Origin: Streptomyces changanensis
Lineage (GTDB): Bacteria > Actinomycetota > Actinomycetes > Streptomycetales > Streptomycetaceae
Direction: 5' to 3'
Assembly (NCBI RefSeq): GCF_024600715.1
Contig: NZ_CP102332.1
Span: forward strand, 6,324,001-6,388,000
Length of the DNA: 64,000 nt
In this document: one piece after another, positions 26,254 to 35,038 of the stretch
How the letters are laid out: each line of letters starts with the position of its first letter
How positions within the stretch are numbered: position 1 is the stretch's first letter
The notes under the pieces: model-generated
Seen by the model: the letters and a program-made list of their open reading frames with translations, nothing else
The model's database searches: none
What the model was told of the DNA's origin: nothing
Position numbers and translations under genes: made by a program

Positions 26254-26745
26254 TCAGGTGTCGGCGGTGGTGGCCGCGGGTGCCGGGGGCGCCGTCCCGG
26301 TGGAGTGGGGGGACGGGGCCACGGGCTGCCAGGCGAACGTCATGGCGCCGCCGACGATGCCGAGGATCGTGCCGATGAGGAAGCCGCCCAGGTTGGACAT
26401 GACGAGGGCGGCCGCGGCGATCAGAGTGGTGACGACGCCCGCGAGCGAGCGGTACTGCGGGGACCACCACACCGACACGCCTAGCATGATCATGACAATT
26501 CCGAGCAGTACGGAGGGGACGCCGGCGATGCCCTGGTGGAGCATCACCTCCATCGGCGCCAGCGGGATCGCGCAGATCTCCGCCCCCGCGAGGGCGGTGA
26601 CCAGCCCGCCCCAGAAGGGCCGGCTCCGGCGCCAGCGGCGCCACCGGTACCTCAGGCCGACGCGCTCCCGGGAGGGCGGCGCGGGCGGGGCGGCGGTGTG
26701 CTCCGCCCCGTCCGGCCCCGCCGTCCGATCCACCGGTGACGGCAT
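26254..26745 (-). CDS. DUF6114 multi-span membrane protein
   Basis: Integral membrane protein of 163 aa. A basic, Pro-rich cytoplasmic N-terminus (residues 1-43) is followed by four hydrophobic helices at roughly 45-65, 75-95, 100-120 and 125-145 (PFWGGLVTALAGAEICAIPL, VPSVLLGIVMIMLGVSVW, SLAGVVTTLIAAAALVMS, LGGFLIGTILGIVGGAMTFA). The family has no known biochemical role. Its start is one base after the stop of the DUF6230 gene (TGA-C-ATG), so the two are one operon and probably one complex. Confidence 0.78.
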   Translation of the reverse strand: MPSPVDRTAGPDGAEHTAAPPAPPSRERVGLRYRWRRWRRSRPFWGGLVTALAGAEICAIPLAPMEVMLHQGIAGVPSVLLGIVMIMLGVSVWWSPQYRSLAGVVTTLIAAAALVMSNLGGFLIGTILGIVGGAMTFAWQPVAPSPHSTGTAPPAPAATTADT

Positions 26746-26746
26746 G

Positions 26747-27373
26747 TCAGAAGCATTCCTTCTTGCCCTTGGTGACCTTCATGTTGAGCCCGGCGAGCTT
26801 GAACGTGCCCGCGTTCGTCGCCCAGGCGACCTGCTTCAGTCCGCTGATGCTGATGTCGTCGGCCTGCTGGCCGAAGAGGTCCTGCATGCCCTGGCCGCCG
26901 TCGGGCCCCTTGTCGAGGGTGGACGCGTCGCGGCCGATCTCGATGTTGGTGAAGGCCGCGTCGCCCGACAGCTGCGTCGCGTCCACGAACAGGTCGGTGG
27001 CCGTGACGGGCGTCGTCTTCCCCGCGGTGAGGTTGAGGGAGATGTCGCCCACCACCGGCAGGGACGTGACGACCGACTGGCACAGGCTGTGCAGCTTCGC
27101 CGAGCGGATGGCGGTGACCGCGACGGGCAACAGCTCGCCGCGGGCGTTGGTGTCGATGCTCCCGTACTGGGCGAAGCCCTCGCCGGTCAGCCGGTCGGCC
27201 GACACCTTGAACTGCTGGCCGGAGACGGCGAACGAGGCCGCGAGGGCCCCGCTCGACAGCGCGACCCCCAGGGCGGCGGTGAGGGCGACGCCCGGTGCGG
27301 AGAGGGCGGCGAAGCGCTTCCACTGGATACGGCCGACGACCTCGTCCGTGTCCGTCGGGGGTGCCTTTCTCAT
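26747..27373 (-). CDS. DUF6230 family membrane-anchored protein
   Basis: Protein of 208 aa from the streptomycete DUF6230 family. A 20-residue cytoplasmic start (RKAPPTDTDEVVGRIQWKRF) precedes a membrane helix at about 23-45 (SAPGVALTAALGVALSSGAL). The extracellular part is rich in Thr, Ser and beta-prone residues, and the C-terminus ends MKVTKGKKECF, with a terminal cysteine motif. ATG at 27373 has GAGGGG at 8 bases; an upstream extension of the frame is Pro/Arg noise. It forms an operon with DUF6114. Function unknown; surface or secretion-related role inferred. Confidence 0.76.
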   Translation of the reverse strand: MRKAPPTDTDEVVGRIQWKRFAALSAPGVALTAALGVALSSGALAASFAVSGQQFKVSADRLTGEGFAQYGSIDTNARGELLPVAVTAIRSAKLHSLCQSVVTSLPVVGDISLNLTAGKTTPVTATDLFVDATQLSGDAAFTNIEIGRDASTLDKGPDGGQGMQDLFGQQADDISISGLKQVAWATNAGTFKLAGLNMKVTKGKKECF

Positions 27374-27662
27374 GAACGATCCCCTCTGCTGGTGTGCGCG
27401 GCCGCACGGGGGTGTGCGGCCGCGGATGTCGGTACGCGCACACGCGGGATGTCGCCGCGGTGGGTGTGACGTGCCGTCAGGCGGCTCCGGGGGCCCGGCG
27501 CGGAACGGGCCACCGGGGGTACGCGGCGGTGCGCGGGAGAGTGAGCGGAGAGCGGCCGCGGGACGGGGGCGTGACACCGACCGTACTCGCGGGTGTTACC
27601 GACGGGTTGCATGTAAGAGTGCCATTGGCCATTGGCAAGGTTGGTGGACGGCGCTTTTCGGC

Positions 27663-28604
27663 CTACTCGACGGGCGGCTCCTCCGCCCCTCCGGCCCCTG
27701 CCGCCCCACCTGCCTCGGCCGCCTTCCCGGCACCTTCCGCCGGCCCCTCGGCCGTCACCGCCCCCTGCGCCCCCGGCGTCACCGCCCCCTGCGCCGCCGG
27801 CGTTCCGTGCGCCCCGCGCAGCCAGCCCGACATCTCCGCGTCCATCCGCTCAGCCATCGCGCGGGAGAACTCCGCGGCCACCACGTCCCCGGCGACCGGC
27901 CGCAGGGCCGTCACCGCGTCGATGACCCGCTGGACGTCGTCCGGCGTCAGCTCGTCCAGTTCCCGCCCCGCGATGACGTGCCGGCGGAACAGGTCCACGA
28001 ACCGGCCCGCCACCGCGTCGGCCTGGCTCCGCACGAACGCCGCGACGTCCAGGATCTCCGAGACCGGAACGCCCTCCCGGACCACGGCGGAGGTGGCGTC
28101 CAGCAGCCGGCGGCTGACGTGCGTCACCGTCTCCCCGTCGATCCGCAGGTAGCCGAGCTCGACCGCCCGGCGGGTGTCGTCGGCCGTGCCCGCCGTCCCG
28201 AAGAGCTCGGCGAGGGCCGACATCGGCAGGCTGACCGGCTCGTCGTTCACCCAGCCGTGCGACATCACCCGCTCCAGCCCCAGCAGCCCCGCGATACCGC
28301 TGCCCTGCTCCCACGCCCGCAGCAGCTCGCCGATGCCGTTGACCGAGTACCCCCGGCCCAGCAGGTCGTCGATGAGCCGCAGCCGCGCCAGGTGCTCGTC
28401 GGAGTACCAGGCGATCCGCCCCTCCCGCTCGGGCGGCGGCAGCAGCCCCCGCTCCTGGTAGTAGCGGAGGTTGCGCTCCTTCACCCCGGCCGCCCGGGCC
28501 AACTCGTCGCGCCGGTACCGCTTCCCCCGCCGCTGCCGCTGTCGCTGGTCGCCGGGGCCGGTACGCCCGTCGCGATCCGGCTGCTGCTTACCCCGTCCGC
28601 TCAT
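27663..28604 (-). CDS. MerR family transcriptional regulator
   Basis: DNA-binding regulator of 313 aa. A 30-residue charged leader precedes the winged-helix MerR domain at about 30-98 (DELARAAGVKERNLRYYQERGLL, DEHLARLRLIDDLLGRG). The C-terminal part, about 110-275, is mostly helical and binds an unknown effector. The last 40 residues are a low-complexity Ala/Gly run (GAQGAVTAEGPAEGAGKAAE). The start at 28604 is leaderless: TAGACT 7 bases upstream and no ribosome site. It is transcribed toward the DUF6230 operon and is the likely regulator of it. Confidence 0.82.
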   Translation of the reverse strand: MSGRGKQQPDRDGRTGPGDQRQRQRRGKRYRRDELARAAGVKERNLRYYQERGLLPPPEREGRIAWYSDEHLARLRLIDDLLGRGYSVNGIGELLRAWEQGSGIAGLLGLERVMSHGWVNDEPVSLPMSALAELFGTAGTADDTRRAVELGYLRIDGETVTHVSRRLLDATSAVVREGVPVSEILDVAAFVRSQADAVAGRFVDLFRRHVIAGRELDELTPDDVQRVIDAVTALRPVAGDVVAAEFSRAMAERMDAEMSGWLRGAHGTPAAQGAVTPGAQGAVTAEGPAEGAGKAAEAGGAAGAGGAEEPPVE

Positions 28605-28617
28605 CCACGGGAGTCTA
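28605..28617 (-). promoter_or_regulatory. -10 element of a leaderless MerR transcript
   Basis: On the minus strand TAGACT (28617-28612) is followed after 7 bases by the ATG start, matching the standard TAnnnT-N7-start pattern of leaderless streptomycete mRNAs. Confidence 0.5.
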
Positions 28618-28639
28618 GGGGGCGCACCACACCCCTGGA

Positions 28640-28905
28640 CCGTTACCCGCGATCATCCGGTCCCGCACCGGCCCCCGCACGAGGCCCCGCACCGCTCTTG
28701 CACCGGGCCTCGCACCGGCTCCCGTACCGGCCCCAGAGCCGGCTCCCGAGCCGGGCCCCGTACCGGCCCCCGCACCGGCTCCCGAGCCGGGCCCCGCACA
28801 GCTCCCGCACCGGCTTCCGAGCCGGCCCCCGCACCGGCTCCCGAGCCGGGCCCCGCACAGCTCCCGCACCGGCTTCCGAGCCGGGCCCCGCACAAGGCCC
28901 TCGAA
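28640..28905. repeat. GC-rich variable tandem repeat with a 59-bp period
   Basis: The stretch is made of short modules (CGCACCGGCTCCCGAGCCGG and relatives). Within it 28763-28821 and 28822-28880 are near-identical copies with a 59-bp period. It lies between the MerR gene and nucleoside hydrolase, and open frames through it are low-complexity Arg/Pro/Gly strings, so it is not coding. The rest of 28605-29070 has no gene. Confidence 0.8.
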
Positions 28906-29070
28906 CAGGGCCCCGCGCCCGTCACTCCGGCGGGCCCGTGCCCCCGGGCCGGCCCCCGGGCGGCCCGCCGGCGCCGGTCGGCCGAGGCGGCCGTGACAGG
29001 CGGGCCGCGGCGGGGGAGGGTGGGGACGGGCGGCGGGCGCCGGCCGCGCCCGCCGCAGGAGAGGAGACCC

Positions 29071-30048
29071 ATGCCCATCCCCGTCATCCTGGACTGCGAC
29101 CCCGGGCACGACGACGCCTTCGCCATCATGCTGGCCGCGGCCCATCCGGCCGTCCGGCTCCTCGGCATCACGACCGTGGCCGGGAACCAGACCGTCGAGA
29201 AGACCACCCTCAACGCCCGCCGCGTGTGCACCGCCGCCGGCATCGACGGCGTGCCCGTCGCCGCGGGCCTGGCCCGCCCGCTGCACGGGCCCGGCATCGT
29301 GGCACCGGACATCCACGGCGAGTCGGGCCTCGACGGGCCGGGGTTCGGCCCGCCGACCGTGCCCGTCGACGGCCGCGACGCGGTCACGTTCCTCCGCGAC
29401 ACCCTCCTCACCCACCCCGAGCCCGTGACGCTCGTGCCGACCGGCCCGCTCACCAACATCGCCACCCTGCTGCTCACCCACCCGGACGCGGCGGCCCGGA
29501 TCGAGCGGATCGTCTTCATGGGCGGCTCGACCGGTCGGGGCAACCGCACGCCCGCCGCGGAGTTCAACGTCCTCGCCGACCCGGAGGCGGCGGACATCGT
29601 CCTCGGCAGCGGACTGCACGTCACCATGATCGGACTGAACGTCAGCCACCGGGCGCTGGCCACCGGCGAGGTGGTCGACCGCTTCCGGGCCCTGGGCACG
29701 CCCCTCGCCCACCTCTGCACCGAGCTGCTCACCTACTTCGGCGACACCTACCGCGAGGTGTTCGGCTTCCCGGCCCCGCCCCTGCACGATCCGCTCACCG
29801 TCGCCCACGTCATCACCCCGGGGCTCGTCCGGCTGGTCCACGCGCCCGTGGCGGTCGAACTCACCGGCACCCACACGCGCGGGGCCACCGTCGTCGACCT
29901 CGACGGCGTGACCGGGGCGCCGCCCAACGCGCACGTCGGCGTCGACGTGGACGTGGCCGCCTACTGGGACCTGCTCGTCGACGCCGTACGCGTCCTCGGC
30001 GCGCCCCGCAGGCCGGTACCCGCGGACGGCGACGGCGTCAGTCCGTGA
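29071..30048 (+). CDS. Inosine-uridine-type nucleoside hydrolase
   Basis: Nucleoside hydrolase that cleaves the N-glycosidic bond of nucleosides, 325 aa, soluble. The calcium-binding hallmark DCDPGHDDAFAIM is at residues 8-20 and the rest of the site appears in VPTGPLTNIA (128-137), MGGSTGRGN and the C-terminal HDPLTVAHVI (DxxDP-type region near 248). ATG at 29071 has GAGAGGAG upstream. The specific nucleoside cannot be told from sequence. Convergent with, and overlapping by 11 bp, the lipid kinase gene. Confidence 0.87.
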   Translation: MPIPVILDCDPGHDDAFAIMLAAAHPAVRLLGITTVAGNQTVEKTTLNARRVCTAAGIDGVPVAAGLARPLHGPGIVAPDIHGESGLDGPGFGPPTVPVDGRDAVTFLRDTLLTHPEPVTLVPTGPLTNIATLLLTHPDAAARIERIVFMGGSTGRGNRTPAAEFNVLADPEAADIVLGSGLHVTMIGLNVSHRALATGEVVDRFRALGTPLAHLCTELLTYFGDTYREVFGFPAPPLHDPLTVAHVITPGLVRLVHAPVAVELTGTHTRGATVVDLDGVTGAPPNAHVGVDVDVAAYWDLLVDAVRVLGAPRRPVPADGDGVSP

Positions 30049-31531
30049 GCGGCCGGTAGACGGTCAGGGCCTCCGGCAGCTTGTCGAGGACGAGCTCGCG
30101 CGCCGCGGGCACCACCTCGCCGTCGTACGCCATGGGGGTCTGCGGCGGCAGCCCGCCGATCCGCAGCGACGTCCTGCGCGCGGCCGCGTACAGCCGGGTC
30201 CGGGCGAGGCCGCCCGCCGCCGTCGCCAGCAGCCGGGGCCGGGCCAGCCGGCCCGCCTGCGCGATGCGCACGTCGAGCACCCCGTCGGCCAGGTCATGGC
30301 GGCGCAGCGGGGCGAGCCCCACACTGCGGTACGCGCCGTTGCCGGCGAACAGGAACCACATCGGCCGGCGCCGCCCGTTCACCTCGGCCCGCAGGGGCGT
30401 CGCCGTGCGCAGCACCCGGGCGGCGCCCAGCAGCGTGGCGGCCGGGCCGCCGATCCGGGGCGACCAGCGCTCCCGCAGCCGTACCAGCTCCGGGTACACG
30501 CCCAGGCTGAAGGTGTTGAGGAAGTACACCGGCTCGTCGGTGTCCCCGTCGCGCACCACGCGCCCGACGTCGACGCGGACCGCGTGCCCCTCGGCCACCG
30601 CCTGGCAGCCCTCGGCCACCGTGTCGACGCCGAGGTCGGCGGCGAAGTGGTTGAACGTCCCCCCGGGCAGCACCAGCAGCGGTACGCCGTGCCGCAGCGC
30701 GGGGGCCACCGCCGCGTTCACCGTGCCGTCACCGCCGCACACCCCGAACACCCCGCCCCGCGCGGCCGCCCCGGCCGCGGCCGTCTCCAGCAGGTCGGTG
30801 AGGGAGTCCGTACCGGCGCGGCACAGCACGACCTCCGCCTTCGGCAGCTGCCCCCTGATCTGCGCCACCGGGTCCACGAACTGGGGCTGCGCGCCGGACG
30901 ACGGGTTCACCACGACCACCAGCCCGTCCCCGTCCGGCAGGGCGGGCACCTCGGCGCGCGGGCGCGCCGGCACCGCCACCAGGTCGCGTGTCGGGGCCAT
31001 CCCGCGCACCGCGAAGGCCGCGCCCACCCCGAGCGCCATCCCCACCAGGACGTCGCTGGGGTAGTGCACCCCGGTGTACACCCGGGAGAACGCGACGGAC
31101 GCGGCGACCGGCACGAGCACGGCGCCCAGTCCGCGCGACTCCAGCGCGACCCCCGCCGTGAACGCCGCGGCGGACGCCGAGTGTCCGGACGGGAAGGACG
31201 TCGTCAACGGCTGGCGGGGCAGCCGGCGCGCGACCGGCACCCGGTCGATCAGCGGGCGCCGGCGCCGCACGGCCCCCTTCGCCAGGGTGTTCACGGTCGC
31301 CGACGCGAGCGCGAGCGACGTCACGCCCCGCACCGCGGCCCGGCGCCCGCGCGCCCCGCCCAGGGTCCACATGCCGACCGCGACGCCGAACCACAGCACC
31401 CCGTGGTCGGCGCTCCGGCTGAGCCGGGGGAGGACGGGCTCGGCCGCGGGCCAGGTGCGCTGCGCCACCTGCGCGAACACCGCCCGGTCCAGCCGACTGA
31501 GTACGCTCCGGGCCCTCGCCGCCTTCCGCAT
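30038..31531 (-). CDS. PAP2 phosphatase / diacylglycerol-kinase fusion protein
   Basis: Bifunctional membrane protein, 497 aa. The N-terminal half is a PAP2-type phosphatase: KGAVRRRRPLID near 85, TTSFPSGHSASAAAF near 112 and SRVYTGVHYPSDVLVG near 155 form the three phosphatase motifs, with several membrane spans. The C-terminal half is a lipid kinase: VVVVNPSSGA at about 205, FGVCGGDGTVNAAVA and LLVLPGGTFNHFA carry the GGDGT and GGTxN kinase motifs. Together they would interconvert phosphorylated and non-phosphorylated lipids. Start 31531 has GGAGGAGAG upstream. Confidence 0.85.
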   Translation of the reverse strand: MRKAARARSVLSRLDRAVFAQVAQRTWPAAEPVLPRLSRSADHGVLWFGVAVGMWTLGGARGRRAAVRGVTSLALASATVNTLAKGAVRRRRPLIDRVPVARRLPRQPLTTSFPSGHSASAAAFTAGVALESRGLGAVLVPVAASVAFSRVYTGVHYPSDVLVGMALGVGAAFAVRGMAPTRDLVAVPARPRAEVPALPDGDGLVVVVNPSSGAQPQFVDPVAQIRGQLPKAEVVLCRAGTDSLTDLLETAAAGAAARGGVFGVCGGDGTVNAAVAPALRHGVPLLVLPGGTFNHFAADLGVDTVAEGCQAVAEGHAVRVDVGRVVRDGDTDEPVYFLNTFSLGVYPELVRLRERWSPRIGGPAATLLGAARVLRTATPLRAEVNGRRRPMWFLFAGNGAYRSVGLAPLRRHDLADGVLDVRIAQAGRLARPRLLATAAGGLARTRLYAAARRTSLRIGGLPPQTPMAYDGEVVPAARELVLDKLPEALTVYRPLTD

Positions 31532-31637
31532 GGCCTGACTCTCCTCCCGTAAGCCGGGACCGGACGTCCCGACCCCGATCAACGTACCCGGAGGGGGGTG
31601 TGCGACGCCTGTCGCCCCGGGGACGGTCGCGCCGCCT

Positions 31638-31662
31638 GGAACGGAGCCCCGCGCTCCGTTCC
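31638..31662. promoter_or_regulatory. Perfect 25-bp palindromic element
   Basis: GGAACGGAGC-CCCGC-GCTCCGTTCC, with a 10-bp perfect stem, lies between the divergent lipid kinase and GH71 genes. Because the genes diverge it is not a terminator; an operator is more likely. Confidence 0.5.
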
Positions 31663-31672
31663 TGACGAACAG

Positions 31673-31701
31673 TTGTCCGGATCTTGGTGATCCGCTCTAC
31701 T
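31673..31701 (+). promoter_or_regulatory. GH71 promoter with operator in the spacer
   Basis: TTGTCC (31673-31678) and TCTACT (31696-31701) are spaced 17 bp. Between and touching them is a perfect inverted repeat CGGATC-N5-GATCCG (31678-31694), placed exactly as a repressor site would be. Confidence 0.55.
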
Positions 31702-31746
31702 TCTGTCGGGCGTTCCGACACCGGCCGCCCGGAGGGAGAGGTCGCG

Positions 31747-33486
31747 ATGAGGACGGAAGACGGCGGACACGGCGGGGCCCACCGCAGCCGGCACCGGCGG
31801 ACCCGCCGCCGGGGACGGACCGTCACCGCGGTCGTCGCCGGCTTACTGCTGGCCGGCACCGGCGCCACGCTCGCCAGCGCCTGGGGCCTGCACCAGGGCG
31901 GTGACGCCGTGGACGGCGCCGCGCGCGGGGGCGTCGCCTCCACCGCGCCGCCCGCGCCCCGCCCCGCGCCGGAACCGCCGGCGGCCCCGCCGACCACGGC
32001 CCCGGCCCGTACCGACCGCGGGCCCACGACCGGCGGGCCGTCACCCGACCGCGGCGCCGCGGACGACACCGGCGCCACCGGAGGACCGGGCCGATCCGGC
32101 GCCGCCGCGCACCCGACCCCCGCCCTCCCGTTCGACCTGCCGGACCGCGCGGCCCTGCGCGCCCGCGGCAAACTCGTCTTCGCCCACTACTTCACGCCCT
32201 ACCCGCTCTCCCTCGACAACCAGGAGGCAGGGCGGGACTACTACACCCGCAACTACCTCACCCCGCACGGGGAACGCGGCAAGCACAGCGCCTACGGCGG
32301 GCTCCTGCGCGACCGGCCCGTACCCGTCCCGCCCAAGACCGGCGACTGGGAGCTCGCCAACCTGCGGCAGGAGGTCCGGACGGCGCGGGCCGCGGGACTC
32401 GACGGCTTCACCCTCGACCTGCTCTCCCTCTCCGGCAGGAACTGGGAACGCTGCCGGCTCCTGATGGACGCGGCCCGGTCGGTGGACCCCGACTTCAAGA
32501 TCATGCTCATGCCGGACATGGCGTCCCTGCGCACCACCGACCCCCGACGGCTCGCCGACGCCCTCGCAGACCTGGGCAGGCACCCCGCCGCGCACCGACT
32601 CGACGACGGCCGCCTCGTCGTCTCGCCGTTCAAGGCCGAGGCCCGCGGCGCCGGCTGGTGGGCGGGCGTGCTCGACACCCTGCGCACCCGGCACGGCGTC
32701 CGCACCGCGTTCGTCCCGCTCTTCCTCGACTACGGCGCCCACCACGACGCGTTCGCCCCCATCAGCCACGGCTTCTCCGACTGGGGGAGCCGCAGCCACA
32801 CCGGGCAGGTCGACCCCGGCCGTGACGCCCGGCGCGCCCACGGCATGGGCAAGATCTGGATGGAGCCGGTCTCCGTCCAGGACGCCCGCCCCAACCAGGG
32901 CGTCTACGACGAGGCCGGCAACACCGCCACCCTGCGCGCCACCTGGAACCGCGCCATCGAGGGCGACGCGGACTGGGTCCAACTCACCACCTGGAACGAC
33001 TACTCCGAAGGCACCCACTTCGCGCCGTCCCTGCACAACGGTCACGCCTACCTGGACCTCAGCGCGTACTACCTGACGCGGTTCAAGACGGGCGCCTGGC
33101 CGCGGATCACCCGGGACACCCTGTACGTCTCCTCGCGCACCCAGTTCGCCGGCGCCGCGCCCACGGGCGGCCAGCACCGGCTGATGGCGCCGCGCGGCAG
33201 CAGCGCCGCACCCCGCGACACGGTCGAGGTCGTGGCCTTCCTCACCCGCCCGGCCACCGTCCGCGCCGCCGTCGGCCCCGCCACCTCCGCCCACCGGCTG
33301 CCCGCCGGGGTGCGGACCGTACTGGTGCCGCTGCGCCCGGGCACCGTCTCCGCGGAGGCCGTCCGCGACGGCCGGACCCGGGCCGCGGTGGAACTGCCGT
33401 ACCGGGTGAGGCGGCAGGTCGCGGTACAGGACCTCCAGTACTACGCCGCGACGAGCGGCCGCGACGCCCCGGGCTGCTGCGACTGA
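31747..33486 (+). CDS. Glycoside hydrolase family 71-type alpha-1,3-glucanase
   Basis: Secreted or membrane-anchored glycosidase, 579 aa. A 30-residue basic segment and helix (VTAVVAGLLLAGTGATLAS, 27-45) act as signal anchor, then a Pro/Ala/Thr-rich linker to about 140. The GH71 TIM barrel spans about 145-450 (VFAHYFTPYPLSLDN, GLDGFTLDLLSLSGRNW, IMLMPDMAS, TTWNDYSEGTHF). The acidic residues of LDLL and the WNDYSEG segment are candidate catalytic carboxylates. A beta-rich domain follows. The family hydrolyses alpha-1,3-glucan (mutan) of fungal walls. ATG at 31747 has GGAGGGAGAGG upstream. Confidence 0.78.
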   Translation: MRTEDGGHGGAHRSRHRRTRRRGRTVTAVVAGLLLAGTGATLASAWGLHQGGDAVDGAARGGVASTAPPAPRPAPEPPAAPPTTAPARTDRGPTTGGPSPDRGAADDTGATGGPGRSGAAAHPTPALPFDLPDRAALRARGKLVFAHYFTPYPLSLDNQEAGRDYYTRNYLTPHGERGKHSAYGGLLRDRPVPVPPKTGDWELANLRQEVRTARAAGLDGFTLDLLSLSGRNWERCRLLMDAARSVDPDFKIMLMPDMASLRTTDPRRLADALADLGRHPAAHRLDDGRLVVSPFKAEARGAGWWAGVLDTLRTRHGVRTAFVPLFLDYGAHHDAFAPISHGFSDWGSRSHTGQVDPGRDARRAHGMGKIWMEPVSVQDARPNQGVYDEAGNTATLRATWNRAIEGDADWVQLTTWNDYSEGTHFAPSLHNGHAYLDLSAYYLTRFKTGAWPRITRDTLYVSSRTQFAGAAPTGGQHRLMAPRGSSAAPRDTVEVVAFLTRPATVRAAVGPATSAHRLPAGVRTVLVPLRPGTVSAEAVRDGRTRAAVELPYRVRRQVAVQDLQYYAATSGRDAPGCCD

Positions 33487-33499
33487 CCCGCGTCCACGC

Positions 33500-33545
33500 G
33501 GACGGGGCGGCCCGCGGTGGGTCACCACCACGGGCCGCCCCGTCC
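33500..33545. terminator. Strong bidirectional terminator
   Basis: Perfect 15-bp stem GGACGGGGCGGCCCG / CGGGCCGCCCCGTCC with an inner 5-bp stem GGTGG/CCACC and a 4-base loop, between the convergent GH71 and CsbD genes. Confidence 0.8.
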
Positions 33546-33589
33546 GGACGGTCGGCCCCCGGGCCCCCACGGCCCGGGTCGGAACGTCC

Positions 33590-33763
33590 CTAGTGCTTGA
33601 ACGTGTCCTTCAGCTTCTCGCCGGCCTGCTTGGCGTCGCCCTTGACCTGGTCCGCACGCCCCTCGGCCTCCAGGCGCTCGTTGCCCGTGGCCCTGCCCGC
33701 GGCCTCCTTGGCCTTGCCCTTCGCGCTCTGTGCGGCGTTCTCGGCCTTCTTGCCAGTGGTCAT
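33590..33763 (-). CDS. CsbD family stress protein
   Basis: A 57-aa hydrophilic helical protein of the CsbD family, members of which are induced by general stress through sigma-B-type factors. It has the typical GKAKEAAGRATGNERLEAEG segment (residues 16-35) and a lysine-rich remainder (GDAKQAGEKLKDTF). The ATG at 33763 has a near-perfect ribosome site AGGAGGTG 8 bases upstream; the frame can be read further upstream but it is Arg-rich noise. Confidence 0.8.
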   Translation of the reverse strand: MTTGKKAENAAQSAKGKAKEAAGRATGNERLEAEGRADQVKGDAKQAGEKLKDTFKH

Positions 33764-33779
33764 GTCCCACACCTCCTGC

Positions 33780-34181
33780 TCACGTTTCGGGGCCGCGACC
33801 CACGTCCGGCGGGCGCGACGTCCCCTCACCGCTCCGGTTTCCCCCGATCCGCCGGTTCATCCGCCGGTCCGTCCGCCGCGCGGGTGGGCCACCCGTTCCG
33901 GCCCCGGTCCAGTAGCGGCGGATCCACTCCAGCCGGCGCAGCAGCGCCCGCTCCCGCCACGTGTACTCGGCGCGCCCGATCCGGCCGGATGCGAGGTCCC
34001 GGGCGAGGAGCGCCCGCCGCCGCGACAGGCCACGGGCGTCGTACCGGGCGCCCCGCGCGAGCCGCACCCCGTCCCGCGCCACGAGGACACCCCGTCCCAC
34101 GGCCCGTACGGCGCCCCTCGCGACGCGCGTGACCCGGGCCGCGGCGAGCGACCCGAAGAGCGGCCGGGTGGTACGGCCCAT
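33780..34181 (-). CDS. Arginine-rich hypothetical protein
   Basis: Unrecognised protein of about 133 aa, 20% arginine. The centre, residues 50-85, has a helical segment (ALLARDLASGRIGRAEYTWRERA) that resembles the short SHOCT-type oligomerisation motif but I cannot assign it with confidence. The C-terminus (ARRTDRRMNRRIGGNR) is low complexity. ATG at 34181 has GAGG 5 bases before it. It begins about 420 bases upstream of CsbD in the same direction, with 17 bp between them. Moderate doubt remains because GC-rich DNA produces such frames. Confidence 0.5.
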   Translation of the reverse strand: MGRTTRPLFGSLAAARVTRVARGAVRAVGRGVLVARDGVRLARGARYDARGLSRRRALLARDLASGRIGRAEYTWRERALLRRLEWIRRYWTGAGTGGPPARRTDRRMNRRIGGNRSGEGTSRPPDVGRGPET

Positions 34182-34500
34182 GGCGACCTCGCTCCCACGG
34201 AGCCGTCCGACGGGGGGAATTCCACCGTAGCGCCGCCCCCACCCACCGGCCACGGAAGCCGACGGCGCCCCCTGCCGGGCCCCAGGGATCGCCGCCCGGG
34301 GCGCGGCCCCGCCAGGCGACCCGGCCCGGTCGCCCCTGGCCACCGCCACCGCCACCGCCACCGCTGCCGGACCGGGAGGCGAGGCGCGTCGGGCGGCGGC
34401 CGCGGCGGTGGCGTACCCCCGCACGCGGCTCGGCAGTGTCCCCACCCGGCGCGTCGTCCCGGTCGTAGGGTGGCCGGAAGACGAGGAGAGCGAGGGAACC
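34182..34500. other. Intergenic region with (CACCGC)n run
   Basis: No gene seen. A CACCGC hexamer repeated about four times lies near 34341-34364. A possible -10 TAGGGT (34466-34471) precedes the cupin gene. Confidence 0.4.
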
Positions 34501-34962
34501 GTGCCGGACCGGAAACGCCGCCTCGGGCTGGAGGCGCACCCCGAGGGCGGGTACTTCCAGCGGATCTACACCAGCCCGCACACCGCGCCGACGCCCGCCG
34601 GGCCGCGCCCCACGGCGACCGCGATCCACTACCTCCTCACGCGTGACGAGCCGCTCGGGCGCCTGCACCGCAACCGCAGCGACATCCTCCACTTCCTCGT
34701 CGACGGCGGCCCCGTCGAGTACGTGACCGTCACCCCGGACGGCGCTCTCGACAGGGTCACGCTGCGCGCCGGCGAGCGGCACTTCCTCGTCGTCCCCGGG
34801 CAGGTGTGGAAGGGCTCCCGGCTCACCGGCGACGCCGCGCACGCGCTGGTGGCGGAGGTCGTCACCCCGGGCTTCGACTACGCCGACCACCGGTTCGCCG
34901 GCCCCGACGACTTCGCCGACCGGCCCGGACTGCGCGAGGAACTCGCCCCGTTCCTCCCCTGA
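34501..34962 (+). CDS. DUF985-type cupin domain protein
   Basis: Small single-domain beta-barrel protein of the cupin superfamily, 153 aa, no signal peptide. The DUF985 signature [16 protein letters not shown] lies at residues 14-29. The barrel follows with [19 protein letters not shown] and [15 protein letters not shown], and the conserved C-terminal [15 protein letters not shown]. Metal ligands of classical cupins are only partly kept (one His in LHR, one in HFLV). Role unknown; these proteins may bind a sugar or small ligand. GTG at 34501 has GAGAGCGAGGG upstream. Confidence 0.77.
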   Translation: MPDRKRRLGLEAHPEGGYFQRIYTSPHTAPTPAGPRPTATAIHYLLTRDEPLGRLHRNRSDILHFLVDGGPVEYVTVTPDGALDRVTLRAGERHFLVVPGQVWKGSRLTGDAAHALVAEVVTPGFDYADHRFAGPDDFADRPGLREELAPFLP

Positions 34963-35038
34963 AGCCCCACGGCGAGGCGCCGTCCGCCGGTGGCGAACCC
35001 GTCTGGGCGCCCGGCCCCCGGGGTGCTTGGGTGGCGTC

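Noticed and set aside
28640..28905. CRISPR array
   Set aside because: Copies are tandem and not separated by unique spacers of constant length; no cas genes are present.
28615..29934. Arg/Pro-rich gene across the tandem repeat
   Set aside because: The frame is a repeat translation and lies antisense to the nucleoside hydrolase.
31638..31662. Terminator
   Set aside because: The neighbouring genes diverge, so there is no transcript to end here; an operator fits better.
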